A stretch of DNA of 35,381 nucleotides, from IMG/VR virus record IMGVR_UViG_3300042565_002032, positions 1-35,381 of that record; one strand, given 5' to 3'. Numbering within the stretch: position 1 is the first letter of the stretch; the number at the start of each line of letters is the position of its first letter. Both the position numbers and the translations under genes were made by a program. A model generated the notes under the pieces. The model was not told the DNA's origin, searched no databases, and worked only from the letters and a program-made list of their open reading frames with translations. Positions 1 to 9,500 of the stretch are shown piece by piece. This DNA comes from a virus.

Positions 1-369
1 TTCAGCCCCACACATTTTTCCGACACGTCTACCCCTCTCTCTCATTGCGTCATCAACTTTCCTTAATCCTGTATCAGAACAATGTTTTTGATTTTCAGAC
101 CTTGTCATCCATTCTAAATTACAAGCTAAGTTGTTTAACTTGTTACCATCCATATGATTAACTTGTTCTTTATTTTCCAAATTTGGTATGTACGCTTCCG
201 CGACTAACCTATGAACTGAAAAATACTTATAACCATCTTTATTAAACAATTGTATCTGATTGTAACCACAATTTGTTACCCTCAGTTTAAGAAACTTCAT
301 GGTATAAAGACTAAAAACCCTTCCATCAGGGCTAATTAAATAGTTTTCATATCCTTTTATTTGTTTCAT
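1..369 (-). CDS. HNH homing endonuclease (NUMOD4 type), C-terminus cut by window edge
   Basis: This is an open reading frame of 123 codons with an ATG at 367-369 that runs off the left edge, so its C-terminus is missing. Residues 4-20 have the NUMOD4 look (KGYENYLISPDGRVFS), which in HNH homing enzymes precedes the nuclease. The HNH core follows: His53 in SVHRLVAEAY, then VNHMDGNKLNNL around residues 70-81, and NLEWMTRSEN. Such enzymes are free-standing mobile genes that nick or cut a target allele so that the gene is copied into it. It starts only four bases after the stop of the 175-aa structural gene, so it probably rides on that transcript. Family assignment is firm; target and activity are unknown. 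Confidence 0.88.
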   Translation of the reverse strand, partial: MKQIKGYENYLISPDGRVFSLYTMKFLKLRVTNCGYNQIQLFNKDGYKYFSVHRLVAEAYIPNLENKEQVNHMDGNKLNNLACNLEWMTRSENQKHCSDTGLRKVDDAMRERGRRVGKMCGAE

Positions 370-373
370 TTTT

Positions 374-901
374 TTATTGTTGAACAACCACTCTCACAAA
401 TTCATTACTATAAAAAGCTACTGCTACTGTTAATGATCCAGTTGTTTTATCCCATACAACTTGGTTTCCTGTTGGAGTCCCTGAAGTTAATATGGCACCA
501 ATGTTATTACCCTGTCTAAATGCGTTTATGCATCTCTTACCAATTGCTTGTGGGAAATAAATTGTAAATGAACCAACGTTTGCATTACCAGAATATTCGT
601 AAACACTAAAGTTCCCACCACCACCGGGGATTACATTACCTCCTCCACCACCAGTTCCTAATATTTCTATTGCCACTTGTAATTTAGAACCACATAGTGC
701 ATAAACATAATTAGAAGTTCCCGGAAGTCCTGATAATTGCTGGTCAACACCATATTGCAAAGCCTTTCTTTCTAGGTAAAGTTGTTGAGCCTTGCGTGGA
801 TCAATACTTCCATTGAAGAAAACGTTCTGTTTAGGAATTGAATCGTTCCATAAATACTGAGAAATCTCAGCTATAGAAACAACTGTATTAGGATCGAGCA
901 T
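374..901 (-). CDS. Glycine-rich putative phage structural protein (175 aa)
   Basis: I do not recognise a named family. The N-terminal 60 residues look helical and charged (IDPRKAQQLYLERKALQYG). A flexible glycine hinge follows (GTGGGGGNVIPGGGG, about residues 83-97), then a beta-rich C-terminus ending in FVRVVVQQ, a plan common in small tail or fibre-associated proteins. I place the start at the ATG at 899-901 (MLDPNTVV). A longer reading frame from a TTG at 917-919 exists, but that TTG lies inside a TATATTTG promoter-like box at 917-924. It sits at the end of the virion gene block and is followed four bases later by an HNH endonuclease gene. The role is inferred from context only. Confidence 0.65.
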   Translation of the reverse strand: MLDPNTVVSIAEISQYLWNDSIPKQNVFFNGSIDPRKAQQLYLERKALQYGVDQQLSGLPGTSNYVYALCGSKLQVAIEILGTGGGGGNVIPGGGGNFSVYEYSGNANVGSFTIYFPQAIGKRCINAFRQGNNIGAILTSGTPTGNQVVWDKTTGSLTVAVAFYSNEFVRVVVQQ

Positions 902-916
902 ATTGAAAACTTTTCC

Positions 917-924
917 CAAATATA
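917..924 (-). promoter_or_regulatory. Putative Bacteroidota-type promoter -7 box
   Basis: On the minus strand this reads TATATTTG, an exact match to the TAnnTTTG -7 element of Bacteroidota promoters. It lies about 15 bases before the ATG at 901. A TTG occurs 12 bases upstream, closer than the usual 17-23, so only the -7 box is convincing. It would drive the 175-aa gene and the HNH gene after it. Confidence 0.45.
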
Positions 925-954
925 AGCCATTTTTAACAATTTTTCCGTAATTTT

Positions 955-1038
955 ATTGCGCAATGTGATGGTTGCAGAAAACTTTTTAATAGCCCGAAAC
1001 AGGATTGACATCCATCACTGTCTTTCTTGCGTAGGGCT
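955..1038 (+). other. Possible structured RNA or leader with interlocking inverted repeats
   Basis: The gap between the 175-aa gene and the plus-strand HNH gene holds several complementary segments. ATTGCGCAAT at 955-964 is a perfect 10-base palindrome. GTGATGG (965-971) pairs with CCATCAC (1012-1018). AGCCC (991-995), inside that loop, pairs with GGGCT (1034-1038) outside it, which is the topology of an H-type pseudoknot. GGGCT is followed by a T-run, as in a terminator. Smaller alternatives (GGAT/ATCC at 1002-1013) compete. It could be an attenuating leader for the HNH gene or a remnant of the homing insertion. I match it to no known RNA family. Confidence 0.3.
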
Positions 1039-1053
1039 TTTTAAATTTAATTT

Positions 1054-1623
1054 ATGGAAATTTGGGAAAACACCGATTTATGTTCTTTAGAAGGTGAAAT
1101 TTGGAAAGAAATAAAAGACTACGAAGGTCTTTATGAAATAAGCAATTTTGGAAGAGTAAAATGCTTGCCTAAAGATATTGGCCACTGCCTTACTAATATT
1201 AAAATAATGAAGCTTAAAAAATCTAAAAATGGATATATAATAGCACCGTTATGCCTAAATAAAAAATATAAATTTAAATATGTCCATAGAATAGTTGCCA
1301 ATGCTTTTATATCAAATATTGTAAATAAACCACAAGTAAATCATAAAAATGGAGAAAGAAGTAATAATAATTATGAAAATTTAGAATGGGCAACAGAATC
1401 TGAAAATATGTTTCATTCTTATAAAGAATTAGGAAGAAAAAGCTGTGTCAAAAAAGGAGAATTGAATCATAAAAACAAAAAGATTTTATGTATAAATAAT
1501 GGTATAATTTACTACTCCACAAATGAGGCTGGAAAACAAACAAATGTCCATCCATCAAATGTAAGCAAGGTTTGCAGGGGTATTCTAGAAAGCTGCAAAA
1601 ATATAAAATTCAAGTATATTTAG
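1054..1623 (+). CDS. HNH homing endonuclease with NUMOD4 domain, opposite strand
   Basis: The 189-aa protein begins with a NUMOD4-like segment (EIWKEIKDYEGLYEISNFG, residues 15-33). The HNH core follows, with His78 in VHRIVANAF, His97 in VNHKNGERSNN, and NLEWATESEN. The C-terminal 50 residues (ILCINNGIIYYSTNEAGK then VHPSNVSKVCRG) resemble NUMOD1, a helix-turn-helix-like DNA recognition unit. It is the only plus-strand gene in the left 31 kb. It is inserted between two minus-strand virion genes, and its last codon overlaps the stop of the 172-aa gene by four bases (1620-1623). Its base composition is even more A-rich than its neighbours. The layout fits a free-standing selfish gene that entered an intergenic site. 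Confidence 0.9.
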   Translation: MEIWENTDLCSLEGEIWKEIKDYEGLYEISNFGRVKCLPKDIGHCLTNIKIMKLKKSKNGYIIAPLCLNKKYKFKYVHRIVANAFISNIVNKPQVNHKNGERSNNNYENLEWATESENMFHSYKELGRKSCVKKGELNHKNKKILCINNGIIYYSTNEAGKQTNVHPSNVSKVCRGILESCKNIKFKYI

Positions 1624-2138
1624 AAAAATAATGCTTGATTGGTAGATATATATGTAGCTCTATTCAAAGCAGCTTGTGCACTGTATATATCAGAAGCAAA
1701 TGTAATACTTTGGTCTGCACTATCAATCTCCACCCTTAGAACCAATTTTGATTGGTACCAATTCGTGCTTGCAGACAAATTAGAATTTGCAACTTGACTT
1801 TCAGTTAAGCCGTAATAAAAAGTTTCATTATATGCAGTAAATGCGAATGAAATTGTTTTAGATGTAACAACGGTATTTAAACCACTCATCCATTGTACAG
1901 TAATACTTAATGCAGAATCTTGAGATAACACATCTAAATCAATGCTTGTATCAACCAAATCCCAAACCACATAATCTGTGGTGGTTCCAGCAGGAACTAA
2001 AAATGTACCATTAGCTTGTAATAAATATACTCTGCGAGAAGCAATAGTAACATCACTTCCCGTACTTGTATCGGTTAATGTAATAACTGACGGAGTGCCA
2101 CTAAACTGAGTGGCCGTAAAATTAGGTACAAGAGGCAT
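1620..2138 (-). CDS. Putative beta-rich phage structural protein (172 aa)
   Basis: I do not recognise a named family. The sequence is rich in Thr, Ser and Val in alternating patterns (PSVITLTDTSTGSDVTIASR, ALSITVQWMSGLNTVVTSKTISF), which suggests an immunoglobulin-like or jelly-roll beta sandwich, with no cysteines or signal peptide. The ATG is at 2136-2138, about 18 bases after a TATATTTG box. It follows the 1275-aa ejection-type gene and ends against the convergent HNH gene. A tail-associated or fibre-attachment role is likely from position, but this is inference. Confidence 0.65.
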   Translation of the reverse strand: MPLVPNFTATQFSGTPSVITLTDTSTGSDVTIASRRVYLLQANGTFLVPAGTTTDYVVWDLVDTSIDLDVLSQDSALSITVQWMSGLNTVVTSKTISFAFTAYNETFYYGLTESQVANSNLSASTNWYQSKLVLRVEIDSADQSITFASDIYSAQAALNRATYISTNQALFF

Positions 2139-2156
2139 TTGCTTTAAATTTTACAC

Positions 2157-2164
2157 CAAATATA
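2157..2164 (-). promoter_or_regulatory. Putative Bacteroidota-type promoter -7 box
   Basis: The minus strand reads TATATTTG (TAnnTTTG consensus) in the 58-base gap between the 1275-aa and 172-aa genes, about 18 bases before the ATG at 2138. A TTTG lies 26 bases upstream, longer than ideal. It would separate the last virion genes from the ejection operon. Confidence 0.45.
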
Positions 2165-2196
2165 AGAAAAATATGGCTATTTTTTATAGACAAATT

Positions 2197-5100
2197 TTAT
2201 TTTGGCTCAGTTTTAAATCTTGCTTTGAAAACTTCCTTCTCTGCACCTTCTAAAGCTTCCTTCTTAATCTGCTCAATATTTATGGAAGCGTCTTGATATT
2301 GCTTGTATTTATCCTTGAATTTAGCAAATCCAGCTTCCTTTGCATTTTTATAAATAATAGCCAAAGCAGCTAATTTAGATTCATCATCTTTATCGTTTGT
2401 CAAGTCTAAAAAAGTCTTTTCTTTTAATTGGCCATCTTGAATTTTTGGATAAGTTGACTTATTATAAATAAATGGAGCTACCATACTTTTTCTAGCCTGT
2501 CCTATAAATACATCTAAATCACGTTTTTCAGCTTCAGATATTTTAACATCTTTGCCATTTACTTTGATTCTGTAATCTTCTATAGGTGGGAAGAATTCGT
2601 TTCTACCAGTCCTTCTTTGCTCATCATATAGGATTGCGCCAAATTTATTGTTTGAACCCTTTTCAAAACCCAACATAGATCCTAATACCCCGGAAACCGA
2701 TTTGTCTTGAGGCATAGGTTCGCCCCAAATTGAAATTTTGGATGGTGGATATCCTGTAGCCCAAGCCACAAAAATATTTCTTTGTTTTGTGTTATTTTTT
2801 ATTTCATCAATGACATTGTCAGCCTTATTGTTAACTTTTTCTGGAGTCAAGGCTCTACTCATAGATGCCAAAGTTCCACCAAACACCATGTTTTCAAGGG
2901 CATTTGCATTATTAACAATCAATTGACCAGCCATATCGGGGCCTTTTCTTAAAGCATCTACAAGCTTTGCACCTTGATCAAATACCAAAGTATTTAAAAT
3001 AGAAGTAGTAGAATAACCTAAAGTTGTCAATCTATCTTGCAACCAAGAAGCTTCTACAGGTTCGCCCTTTAATTCTTTTTGCTTGGCATCTTCCATCATT
3101 CTGCCCCTTACATCAATCATGGATCCAATCGGGCCGAACCATGATAAATCAACCCAATAATCATCACCGGAACCTAAAAGAACACCTAAATTAACTTGAT
3201 TATCTTTCCCAAAGAAAGACTCGCCTGCTCTTTCTCTTGCCTCATCTTCCTCTGTATTTTTAGTTCTTACCAAACCCTTTTGTACCAATGCCGCAGCTCC
3301 TGCTGTTACAACTAGTCCAACAACCGCAAAACCAAAGCTTTCTTTTGACTTTTTACTATATTCTCTGTAACCAATCAAATCGCCTTTAGATAACGCTCTT
3401 TTAGCTATGGCAGCTTCTCCCATTGACTTTAACATAGTCAATTCTGGATTTACTACCTTAAAATATACCCAAGCAACATTTGCTGGAGTTTTAACGAATG
3501 GCAAAGTTGAAGCTTTTAAAATGGCAACTGGCGGTTTGATTATCTTACCAACAGCATTGTCTTTTTCTGTAACTCTAGCCCACTCGTCTATTTTTGATAA
3601 GAAATCATTTAAATAGTTTTCGTTTTGGAATGTTGCTCTAGATCCTGCATCAACAATCCTTTTTGCTATTGATTTAGATTGTTTAGATGCTTCCTCAGAA
3701 GTTAATCCTGCTTTTTTAATTAAATAATTATAAGCATATTTTTCTGGAGAAGTCATGAAAGCTTCTATTTCAATTGGATCTTTTATACCTAGTTCTTGAT
3801 GGCCCAGTTGCAATGCCTCTGCCCCTTGTGCTGCATAGCGAGGAGGTTTATCGCCATATATCATACCTCTTGAAATGGCATAAGGTTGCCATCCAAGTGT
3901 TGATTGAATCCACTTATCTATTTTTTGTTGCTTAGATAAAAACAATTCACCACTCATAGATTTTTTCAAATCTCTATAAGCTTTTCTTGGGTTTAATGTG
4001 CTCGCATATTGGCTTTGAGAAAAATAATCTTTTTCATCAATACCCTTAATCATTTGTTCCCAACCTCTAATTACACCTTCTCTATATTCTTTGAAATATC
4101 CTTTTTGCGCATCCGTTAAACTTACTTTTGGTTTAATAACCTTAGTTCCAATTATTTTATTAGCTAAATTACTTACCTGATAAACAGTATAGTCAACACC
4201 TTTTACAGATAATGATGCTGGGAATCTAACAGTGGATTGATATATTATGTTTTGTGCAAAGTTCTTAACCAATGTATTTAAACTCAAATAGTTTAAAGTA
4301 ATCAATGATTTTAATGTACCAACAACATCTGCTTTTTGAGTAGTAAGTTCGTATAACTTTCTATCTGCTTCTAAGCTTTCAGCTTTTGCTTTTTTAAATG
4401 CATCAATGCTTTCTCTTGTTGGATTATTTAAAAACTCTTGCTCTAGGTCATCAGCTATATTTGACTTCGCTGTTAATGCTTCTATTTCTTTCATTTCAGC
4501 CTCTGTCAATTTCTTAACACCAGAAGCCTCTGCTATAATATCTTTAAACTCATCATATTCTAAACCACCACTTTCAACAATCTTTTTTAAAGACCTTCTT
4601 ACAATAGTTTCTTTCTGCTCATCAGATAGACCTTTTAATCTTTTACTAAAAGCTTCTAAGTATTGCTTAGCTTTTTTATCAATGTATTCTGGAGATTCTT
4701 TTTTGGCTTCATCATACATATTTTTTACTCTATCATAATCAGACTTTGCAGCTTGTTCTTTTTCGTTTAAGGTTTTTTTACCCTTATATTCTTCAGCACT
4801 AAAATCTTTTTCTTTTATTCTTCTTTCTAATTCTTTTGTTCTTCTTTCTAATGACTTAATTAAATCCCTTTCTTTTGAAGCACCTTCTCCTACAACTTTT
4901 TCTAATTGAGCTTCGTATTCACTTCTAAATTTTTCCTTGTCCCATTTCTCTCCTTTCAATTCTTTTTCAATATGATCAATTGCGCTTTGAACTGCAATAA
5001 CAATTCTATCTCCTGCTTTTACAGAAGCTTTCATAATTTCAACTGCTGCATTCCAAACTTGAGGCGGTATAATTGTACCGTATGTGCCACCTTTTAATTT

Positions 5101-6024
5101 AGCTTTATCAAAGAAATCATCAATAGATTTATCTCTTTTCTTTCTTTCGGCAGAGCGTTCTTCCTTTAATAATTTATTAGCTTCTTCCTTTATTAGAGCT
5201 TGACCTTCTTCACCTTTTAATAATTCTTTAAATACATCTTTAAAGTTCGCTTCTCTTGGATTATAGAAGCTAGTTTCAAAATTCTGATATCTATCTTCAT
5301 TTACCATAATGGAAAAACCCATAGGGCTAGTCTTGTAGAAATAAGCTATTTGCGCATTCCATTGACCTTTGCCTGTGGTTAGATTAGCATATTCTTTGCT
5401 TGTTGCTGTCCATTGTCTTGCCAAAGCATCTGCTTCTTCTATTTTACCTTCTGCTCTTAATTTTCTTTCTTTTGACCACATATCATTAAGAGATTCGGCA
5501 AAGATTGCAGAACCAACTGAAGGATCTACCTTCTCACTTCTAGCAATATCTAATGCATCTGCAACGCCTAAATCATTAACAATAGCCCTAGCTGCTTGAT
5601 TTGCTTCTACTTGATTGCTTACCTTGTATGTAAGTCCTTGTTCTTCTAATCCTTTTTTATATTCTTCTGGTATATCAGAACTCATTAAATTCTTAAGCAA
5701 CGATCTTTGTCTTTCGGCAGGCGTTCCTTTATACAAGAATTCATTTACTTTTTCTTCTTCATAACCTTCAATCCTACTTTTTGGGGCAATTTTTTGCCTT
5801 TGCTGGCTTGATCGTACTCCTTCACTACTTTCGGAGATATTTTTCCCTGCGCCTCTAGGACGTGAAACTTTTTCCTCTGCGCTTCGCTCTTGTATGGCAT
5901 CTTGGATAGTTTTTAAATTAGATAAATCTTGGTTTAAAAGATAGTCTTTAAGCTCCGGTTCGGTCATTTCTTTGAACTCTCCGGGCTTAATTTCAATAAT
6001 ATATTTACAAGGGTTTTGTGCCAT
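2197..6024 (-). CDS. Giant internal virion / ejection-type protein (1275 aa)
   Basis: This very long protein begins with a small alpha/beta-looking segment (CKYIIEIKPGEFKEMTEPEL). A long charged helical and coiled-coil stretch follows at about residues 270-560, full of Lys/Glu heptads. One strongly hydrophobic segment (FGFAVVGLVVTAGAAALV) lies near residue 900, and a C-terminal globular part contains WVDLSWFGPIGSMIDVRGR. It has no tape-measure-like periodicity. Its size, single membrane segment and position at the end of the ejection block suggest a protein stored in the capsid and delivered with the DNA, like T7 gp16 in role. Its C-terminal part also resembles the large polyvalent-protein-associated domains of mobile elements. 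Its ATG overlaps the ferritin stop by one base (TAATG), so the two are translationally coupled. Confidence 0.6.
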   Translation of the reverse strand: MAQNPCKYIIEIKPGEFKEMTEPELKDYLLNQDLSNLKTIQDAIQERSAEEKVSRPRGAGKNISESSEGVRSSQQRQKIAPKSRIEGYEEEKVNEFLYKGTPAERQRSLLKNLMSSDIPEEYKKGLEEQGLTYKVSNQVEANQAARAIVNDLGVADALDIARSEKVDPSVGSAIFAESLNDMWSKERKLRAEGKIEEADALARQWTATSKEYANLTTGKGQWNAQIAYFYKTSPMGFSIMVNEDRYQNFETSFYNPREANFKDVFKELLKGEEGQALIKEEANKLLKEERSAERKKRDKSIDDFFDKAKLKGGTYGTIIPPQVWNAAVEIMKASVKAGDRIVIAVQSAIDHIEKELKGEKWDKEKFRSEYEAQLEKVVGEGASKERDLIKSLERRTKELERRIKEKDFSAEEYKGKKTLNEKEQAAKSDYDRVKNMYDEAKKESPEYIDKKAKQYLEAFSKRLKGLSDEQKETIVRRSLKKIVESGGLEYDEFKDIIAEASGVKKLTEAEMKEIEALTAKSNIADDLEQEFLNNPTRESIDAFKKAKAESLEADRKLYELTTQKADVVGTLKSLITLNYLSLNTLVKNFAQNIIYQSTVRFPASLSVKGVDYTVYQVSNLANKIIGTKVIKPKVSLTDAQKGYFKEYREGVIRGWEQMIKGIDEKDYFSQSQYASTLNPRKAYRDLKKSMSGELFLSKQQKIDKWIQSTLGWQPYAISRGMIYGDKPPRYAAQGAEALQLGHQELGIKDPIEIEAFMTSPEKYAYNYLIKKAGLTSEEASKQSKSIAKRIVDAGSRATFQNENYLNDFLSKIDEWARVTEKDNAVGKIIKPPVAILKASTLPFVKTPANVAWVYFKVVNPELTMLKSMGEAAIAKRALSKGDLIGYREYSKKSKESFGFAVVGLVVTAGAAALVQKGLVRTKNTEEDEARERAGESFFGKDNQVNLGVLLGSGDDYWVDLSWFGPIGSMIDVRGRMMEDAKQKELKGEPVEASWLQDRLTTLGYSTTSILNTLVFDQGAKLVDALRKGPDMAGQLIVNNANALENMVFGGTLASMSRALTPEKVNNKADNVIDEIKNNTKQRNIFVAWATGYPPSKISIWGEPMPQDKSVSGVLGSMLGFEKGSNNKFGAILYDEQRRTGRNEFFPPIEDYRIKVNGKDVKISEAEKRDLDVFIGQARKSMVAPFIYNKSTYPKIQDGQLKEKTFLDLTNDKDDESKLAALAIIYKNAKEAGFAKFKDKYKQYQDASINIEQIKKEALEGAEKEVFKARFKTEPK

Positions 6025-6521
6025 TATAAGTCAGATATATGTTGGTCAAATTCAAGTATTTCTTTTGTTTGCTCGGCTATTTTATATTTAGCAAGTAAAT
6101 CACCATATTGACCTACAGCTTTTCTTTGAATTTCAATAAACTGTAAAACGTATTGAGCCACAGAAACATCTTCATCTGCTGCTTTTTCATAAAGGTCTTT
6201 ATATTGATTATATACGTCCAATTCAGTATTGTAACCAATTTCTAACGCATCCCCAATATCCGTTACTTTATCCGTAACTGAATCAATTTTTGGAAGGTCA
6301 GCACAATCACCCATGTCATTCATAAACTCAACGTGCATCTGATAATGGGTTAATTCTTCAGCACTTTCTGCTAAGAAATACTTTTGGCTACCAAATAGAC
6401 CTAATCTCTGCAATTGATTAGCTAGGCTTTTCCACAGGTTAGATTGATATAACTCTATATATACCGCATCTTGCATGCCCTTTTTCATTGCTGGGCTTAA
6501 TAACGACTTTAGGTTGGACAT
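6024..6521 (-). CDS. Ferritin-like protein (non-haem ferritin fold)
   Basis: The 165-aa length matches bacterial ferritins, and the whole chain follows the four-helix pattern. Visible candidate di-iron ligands are Glu23 in helix A (YIELYQSN), Glu56 and His59 in the helix B motif AEELTHYQMH (the ExxH of ferritins, with Glu55 as in FtnA), Glu100 in helix C (YNTELDVYNQ), and Gln132 in helix D (LQFIEIQRK). The last is shifted by about one residue against E. coli FtnA, and the extra Glu after it is replaced. Ferritins oxidise Fe(II) and store iron in 24-subunit cages. The ATG overlaps the upstream 1154-aa gene by 13 bases, and the stop overlaps the next ATG. The gene is therefore locked inside the ejection operon and probably made late. 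Whether it is a virion component is unknown. Confidence 0.82.
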   Translation of the reverse strand: MSNLKSLLSPAMKKGMQDAVYIELYQSNLWKSLANQLQRLGLFGSQKYFLAESAEELTHYQMHVEFMNDMGDCADLPKIDSVTDKVTDIGDALEIGYNTELDVYNQYKDLYEKAADEDVSVAQYVLQFIEIQRKAVGQYGDLLAKYKIAEQTKEILEFDQHISDL

Positions 6522-9500
6522 ATTTTCTCTATTTTAAGTTCTTTTAGTAATTCGTCAAATTTACTATTTATTATTTGTCTTTTTTCATTTCTAGTCAAGT
6601 CTTTATAAGACTCCCTTTTTTCTTCCCCTTTCTTAACTGGTTCAGGCTGCTTAGCACCTCCTTCTTTTGTTGTGGGTTTAGCTTCAGGAATCTCTCCTTC
6701 AACTTCAATGGTTCTTGGTTGTTGTTCATATTCATTAATTAAATCGTTTATATTTTCTTTTTCTTCTTTGGTCATATTGGCTTCATCTTCTAAATATGCC
6801 ATTAATGCTTCTTCATCCATTGGAGTGGTTACGTTTTCTTTATCTACTCCAATAAATTCATCTAGTGTTGCACCGACTTTTCCAAATGTTTTGTCTTTTA
6901 AATCAAATAAATTTTTATTAAATCCATTTTCTAATGCGTTTAACAAGTTATTAGCTTGAACACTTGGTATTCCATCTGCAATATCTTGAACGGCTGATTC
7001 TATTTGGGCTTCTGTCATTCTAACTCCATCGCCTCTATCAACATCTAATGATGTCAAATTGGGAGAATCAACTAATTCCTCATACTTTCTTTTAAAATTT
7101 TCATCCCTATCCATTAACAATACAGAACCTTCTTTTAAAGCCCCTAAAGAAGAATCTCTACTAGTTCCTTTTGCTTTAACAAATCTATCGCCTACTTTTT
7201 TGCTCTTAGATTTTACTTGTATAAAAACTCCATTATATCTATAAAACTCATCTCCTAACTTTGAATTTAATTCCCTTACCTTTTGCCTTATTGCACCTTG
7301 AATTTTAGATTTTTCATTTCCTCTTGCCACTTGTGCAGCATCAGCCATTTTTATTAAATCATTATTGTTTACCTCTCTTTCATTAAGTCCTGTTTCTTTT
7401 TGCCTTTCTTTTACCCTTTCTGCTCTTTCAGATTCAGTCATTCCGCTTAAAGTAGCAACCTTAACTCCTTCCTTAGCTTCAGGCTCAACTTCTACTCTTT
7501 TACTTTCTGCAATTATAGGTTTAGGCTTTAATTTACCTTCTTCTTTTGCTTCAGTTGGTTTAACTTCTGCTTTTGGTATTTTTAAAGCAGCTAGTTCTGC
7601 ATCATACTTAGCTTTGACATTTTTATAAAACTCCTCATATCCCTCAATTGGAATTTTACCACCTTTTGATATATCAACACTATCTAATTCTTCTTGCCTT
7701 CTTCTTTCTATATCAGCTTTCTTAGCTTCAACACCAACACCACCTTCCTCTTTTACAATAGGTAATTCAGAAGGGGTTTGTTTTTCTTTAATTAAGGGTT
7801 CAAATTGCTTTGTTTCTTTATTATATATTTCTAAATCTTCCGCTTTTACTGGTTTATTTTCACTAAATTTATCTTGCTTAACTCTTATTGTTTCTTGACT
7901 TTCCTTATCACCGTACCAATTTTTGCCGTTCCCTTTAGTCCAATATTTAGTATTAACATTACCGCCTTTTTGCTTACCTTCTCTTGGTAGAACTTCCCCG
8001 CTTTCTGTTATAGAATCAATTTCTTTGCTAGATAATGTTCTATAATTATATCCTTCTTCTGAAATATGTGCTTCTTTAGGTGCTTCTCCTAATTGTACGT
8101 TTGATTCAAAGACCCTATTTTTAAATTCAACTTCTCCTTCTTTTGGCTCTCCAATAACTTCACTAACTGTTTCAGTTGTAGAGATTTTATCTTCTGTGGG
8201 CTGCAATACTTCGGATTCTTCTTTAATTTTAGCGGGTTCTCCTGTAATATTATCCTTTTCAAATTTGAATATATCTTTAGTTTTAGAAATACCGTTAGTT
8301 TCTTTATCTAATTGGTTTATTTTAGCTTCGTTTTCAATTATTTTATCATTAAAAGAACTGCCATATTTTTTTAATTGACTATTTTCTTCTACTAACTTTT
8401 GTCTTTGTAACAACTTCCCCGTCATAGCCGCCTTTTGTTCTTCCGATAAAGGCATATTAGCTAATACTGCTTTTTGTTCATCAAACTTAGATAACTTAGA
8501 TAATACCATTTGGGTAGTACCTTGTTTAAAAATACCCTTTTGTTCACCATCTTGATAAAAATCAGCCACTTCTTCTCTAGGTGCTGATGCAACTAAATTT
8601 TCTATTTGCGGTCTTATATAAGATGGTATTTTAAAAGGTTCTGTCATTCCCCATAACCCAAAATGCATAATAGCCATTTGCTTTGCACTTTCTAAGGCAT
8701 TAGAAGCCATTTCATCTCCTTTAACGTCTACTCCAATACCCTTAGATGCTAAATCATTGATTAATGACCCTGCAACAGATACCCCACCTACTTTTGGGTA
8801 AGATTTTACTGCGTGTTTTGCTGAATTTACAATACCATCCAACACCCCTTTTACTTCAATATTTGGCTTTGGTGCTTTACCTAATAAATTTTGACTAATA
8901 GAACCCGCTAAAGCAGCGTTTGTAGCCAACCCTGTTATTTCTCCTACTAATGCTGCGTTATTAGCTTTATCGTATGCTTCTTTATCGGATATATTTGGAT
9001 TTTGCTGTTTTAATCTAATGTAATTACTTTCAAGAACAGAACCATAGCCTCCGTAACCCATATCTTCTGCCATTGATAAAAACTGCAAGTAACTTCCACC
9101 GCCTGTTGGCAAAGCTGCTTGGGTAGCTGCTAAAGATGCAATAACCCCTTTTCCTAACATTCCTATATTTTCACCAACAAATTCACCTATTTCACCGCCT
9201 ACGCCACTAGGGGCTGATTTTTGTTCTTGGGTAACTAATAATTTATTATTAAGATAATTTATTTTTTCTTCTTCATTTGCGTTTGCTAAAAAATTATTTA
9301 CTGCCTCGTGTTCAAATTTTGTATTTACTGCATTTAAAAAAGATTCTATTGCCCCTGTTCCTCTTACTAATTTTGATTTTCCATTTTCTTTTACAGGAAC
9401 TAATTCTCCATTTTTATAAAGATTAGTTACAAAGTCTTTTTCTTTATTTATTTCTTCTTTAGTTGGATTTGGCAATGTTTTATCATAAACACCCCTGCTA

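Noticed and set aside
902-919. TTG-initiated extension of the 175-aa protein
   Set aside because: The TTG lies inside a TATATTTG promoter-like box, and an ATG follows six codons later with a natural N-terminus.
2738-5599. Plus-strand open frames opposite the 1275-aa gene
   Set aside because: They are short, low-complexity hydrophobic antisense frames without leaders or known motifs, as expected opposite AT-rich Lys/Glu-coding sequence.
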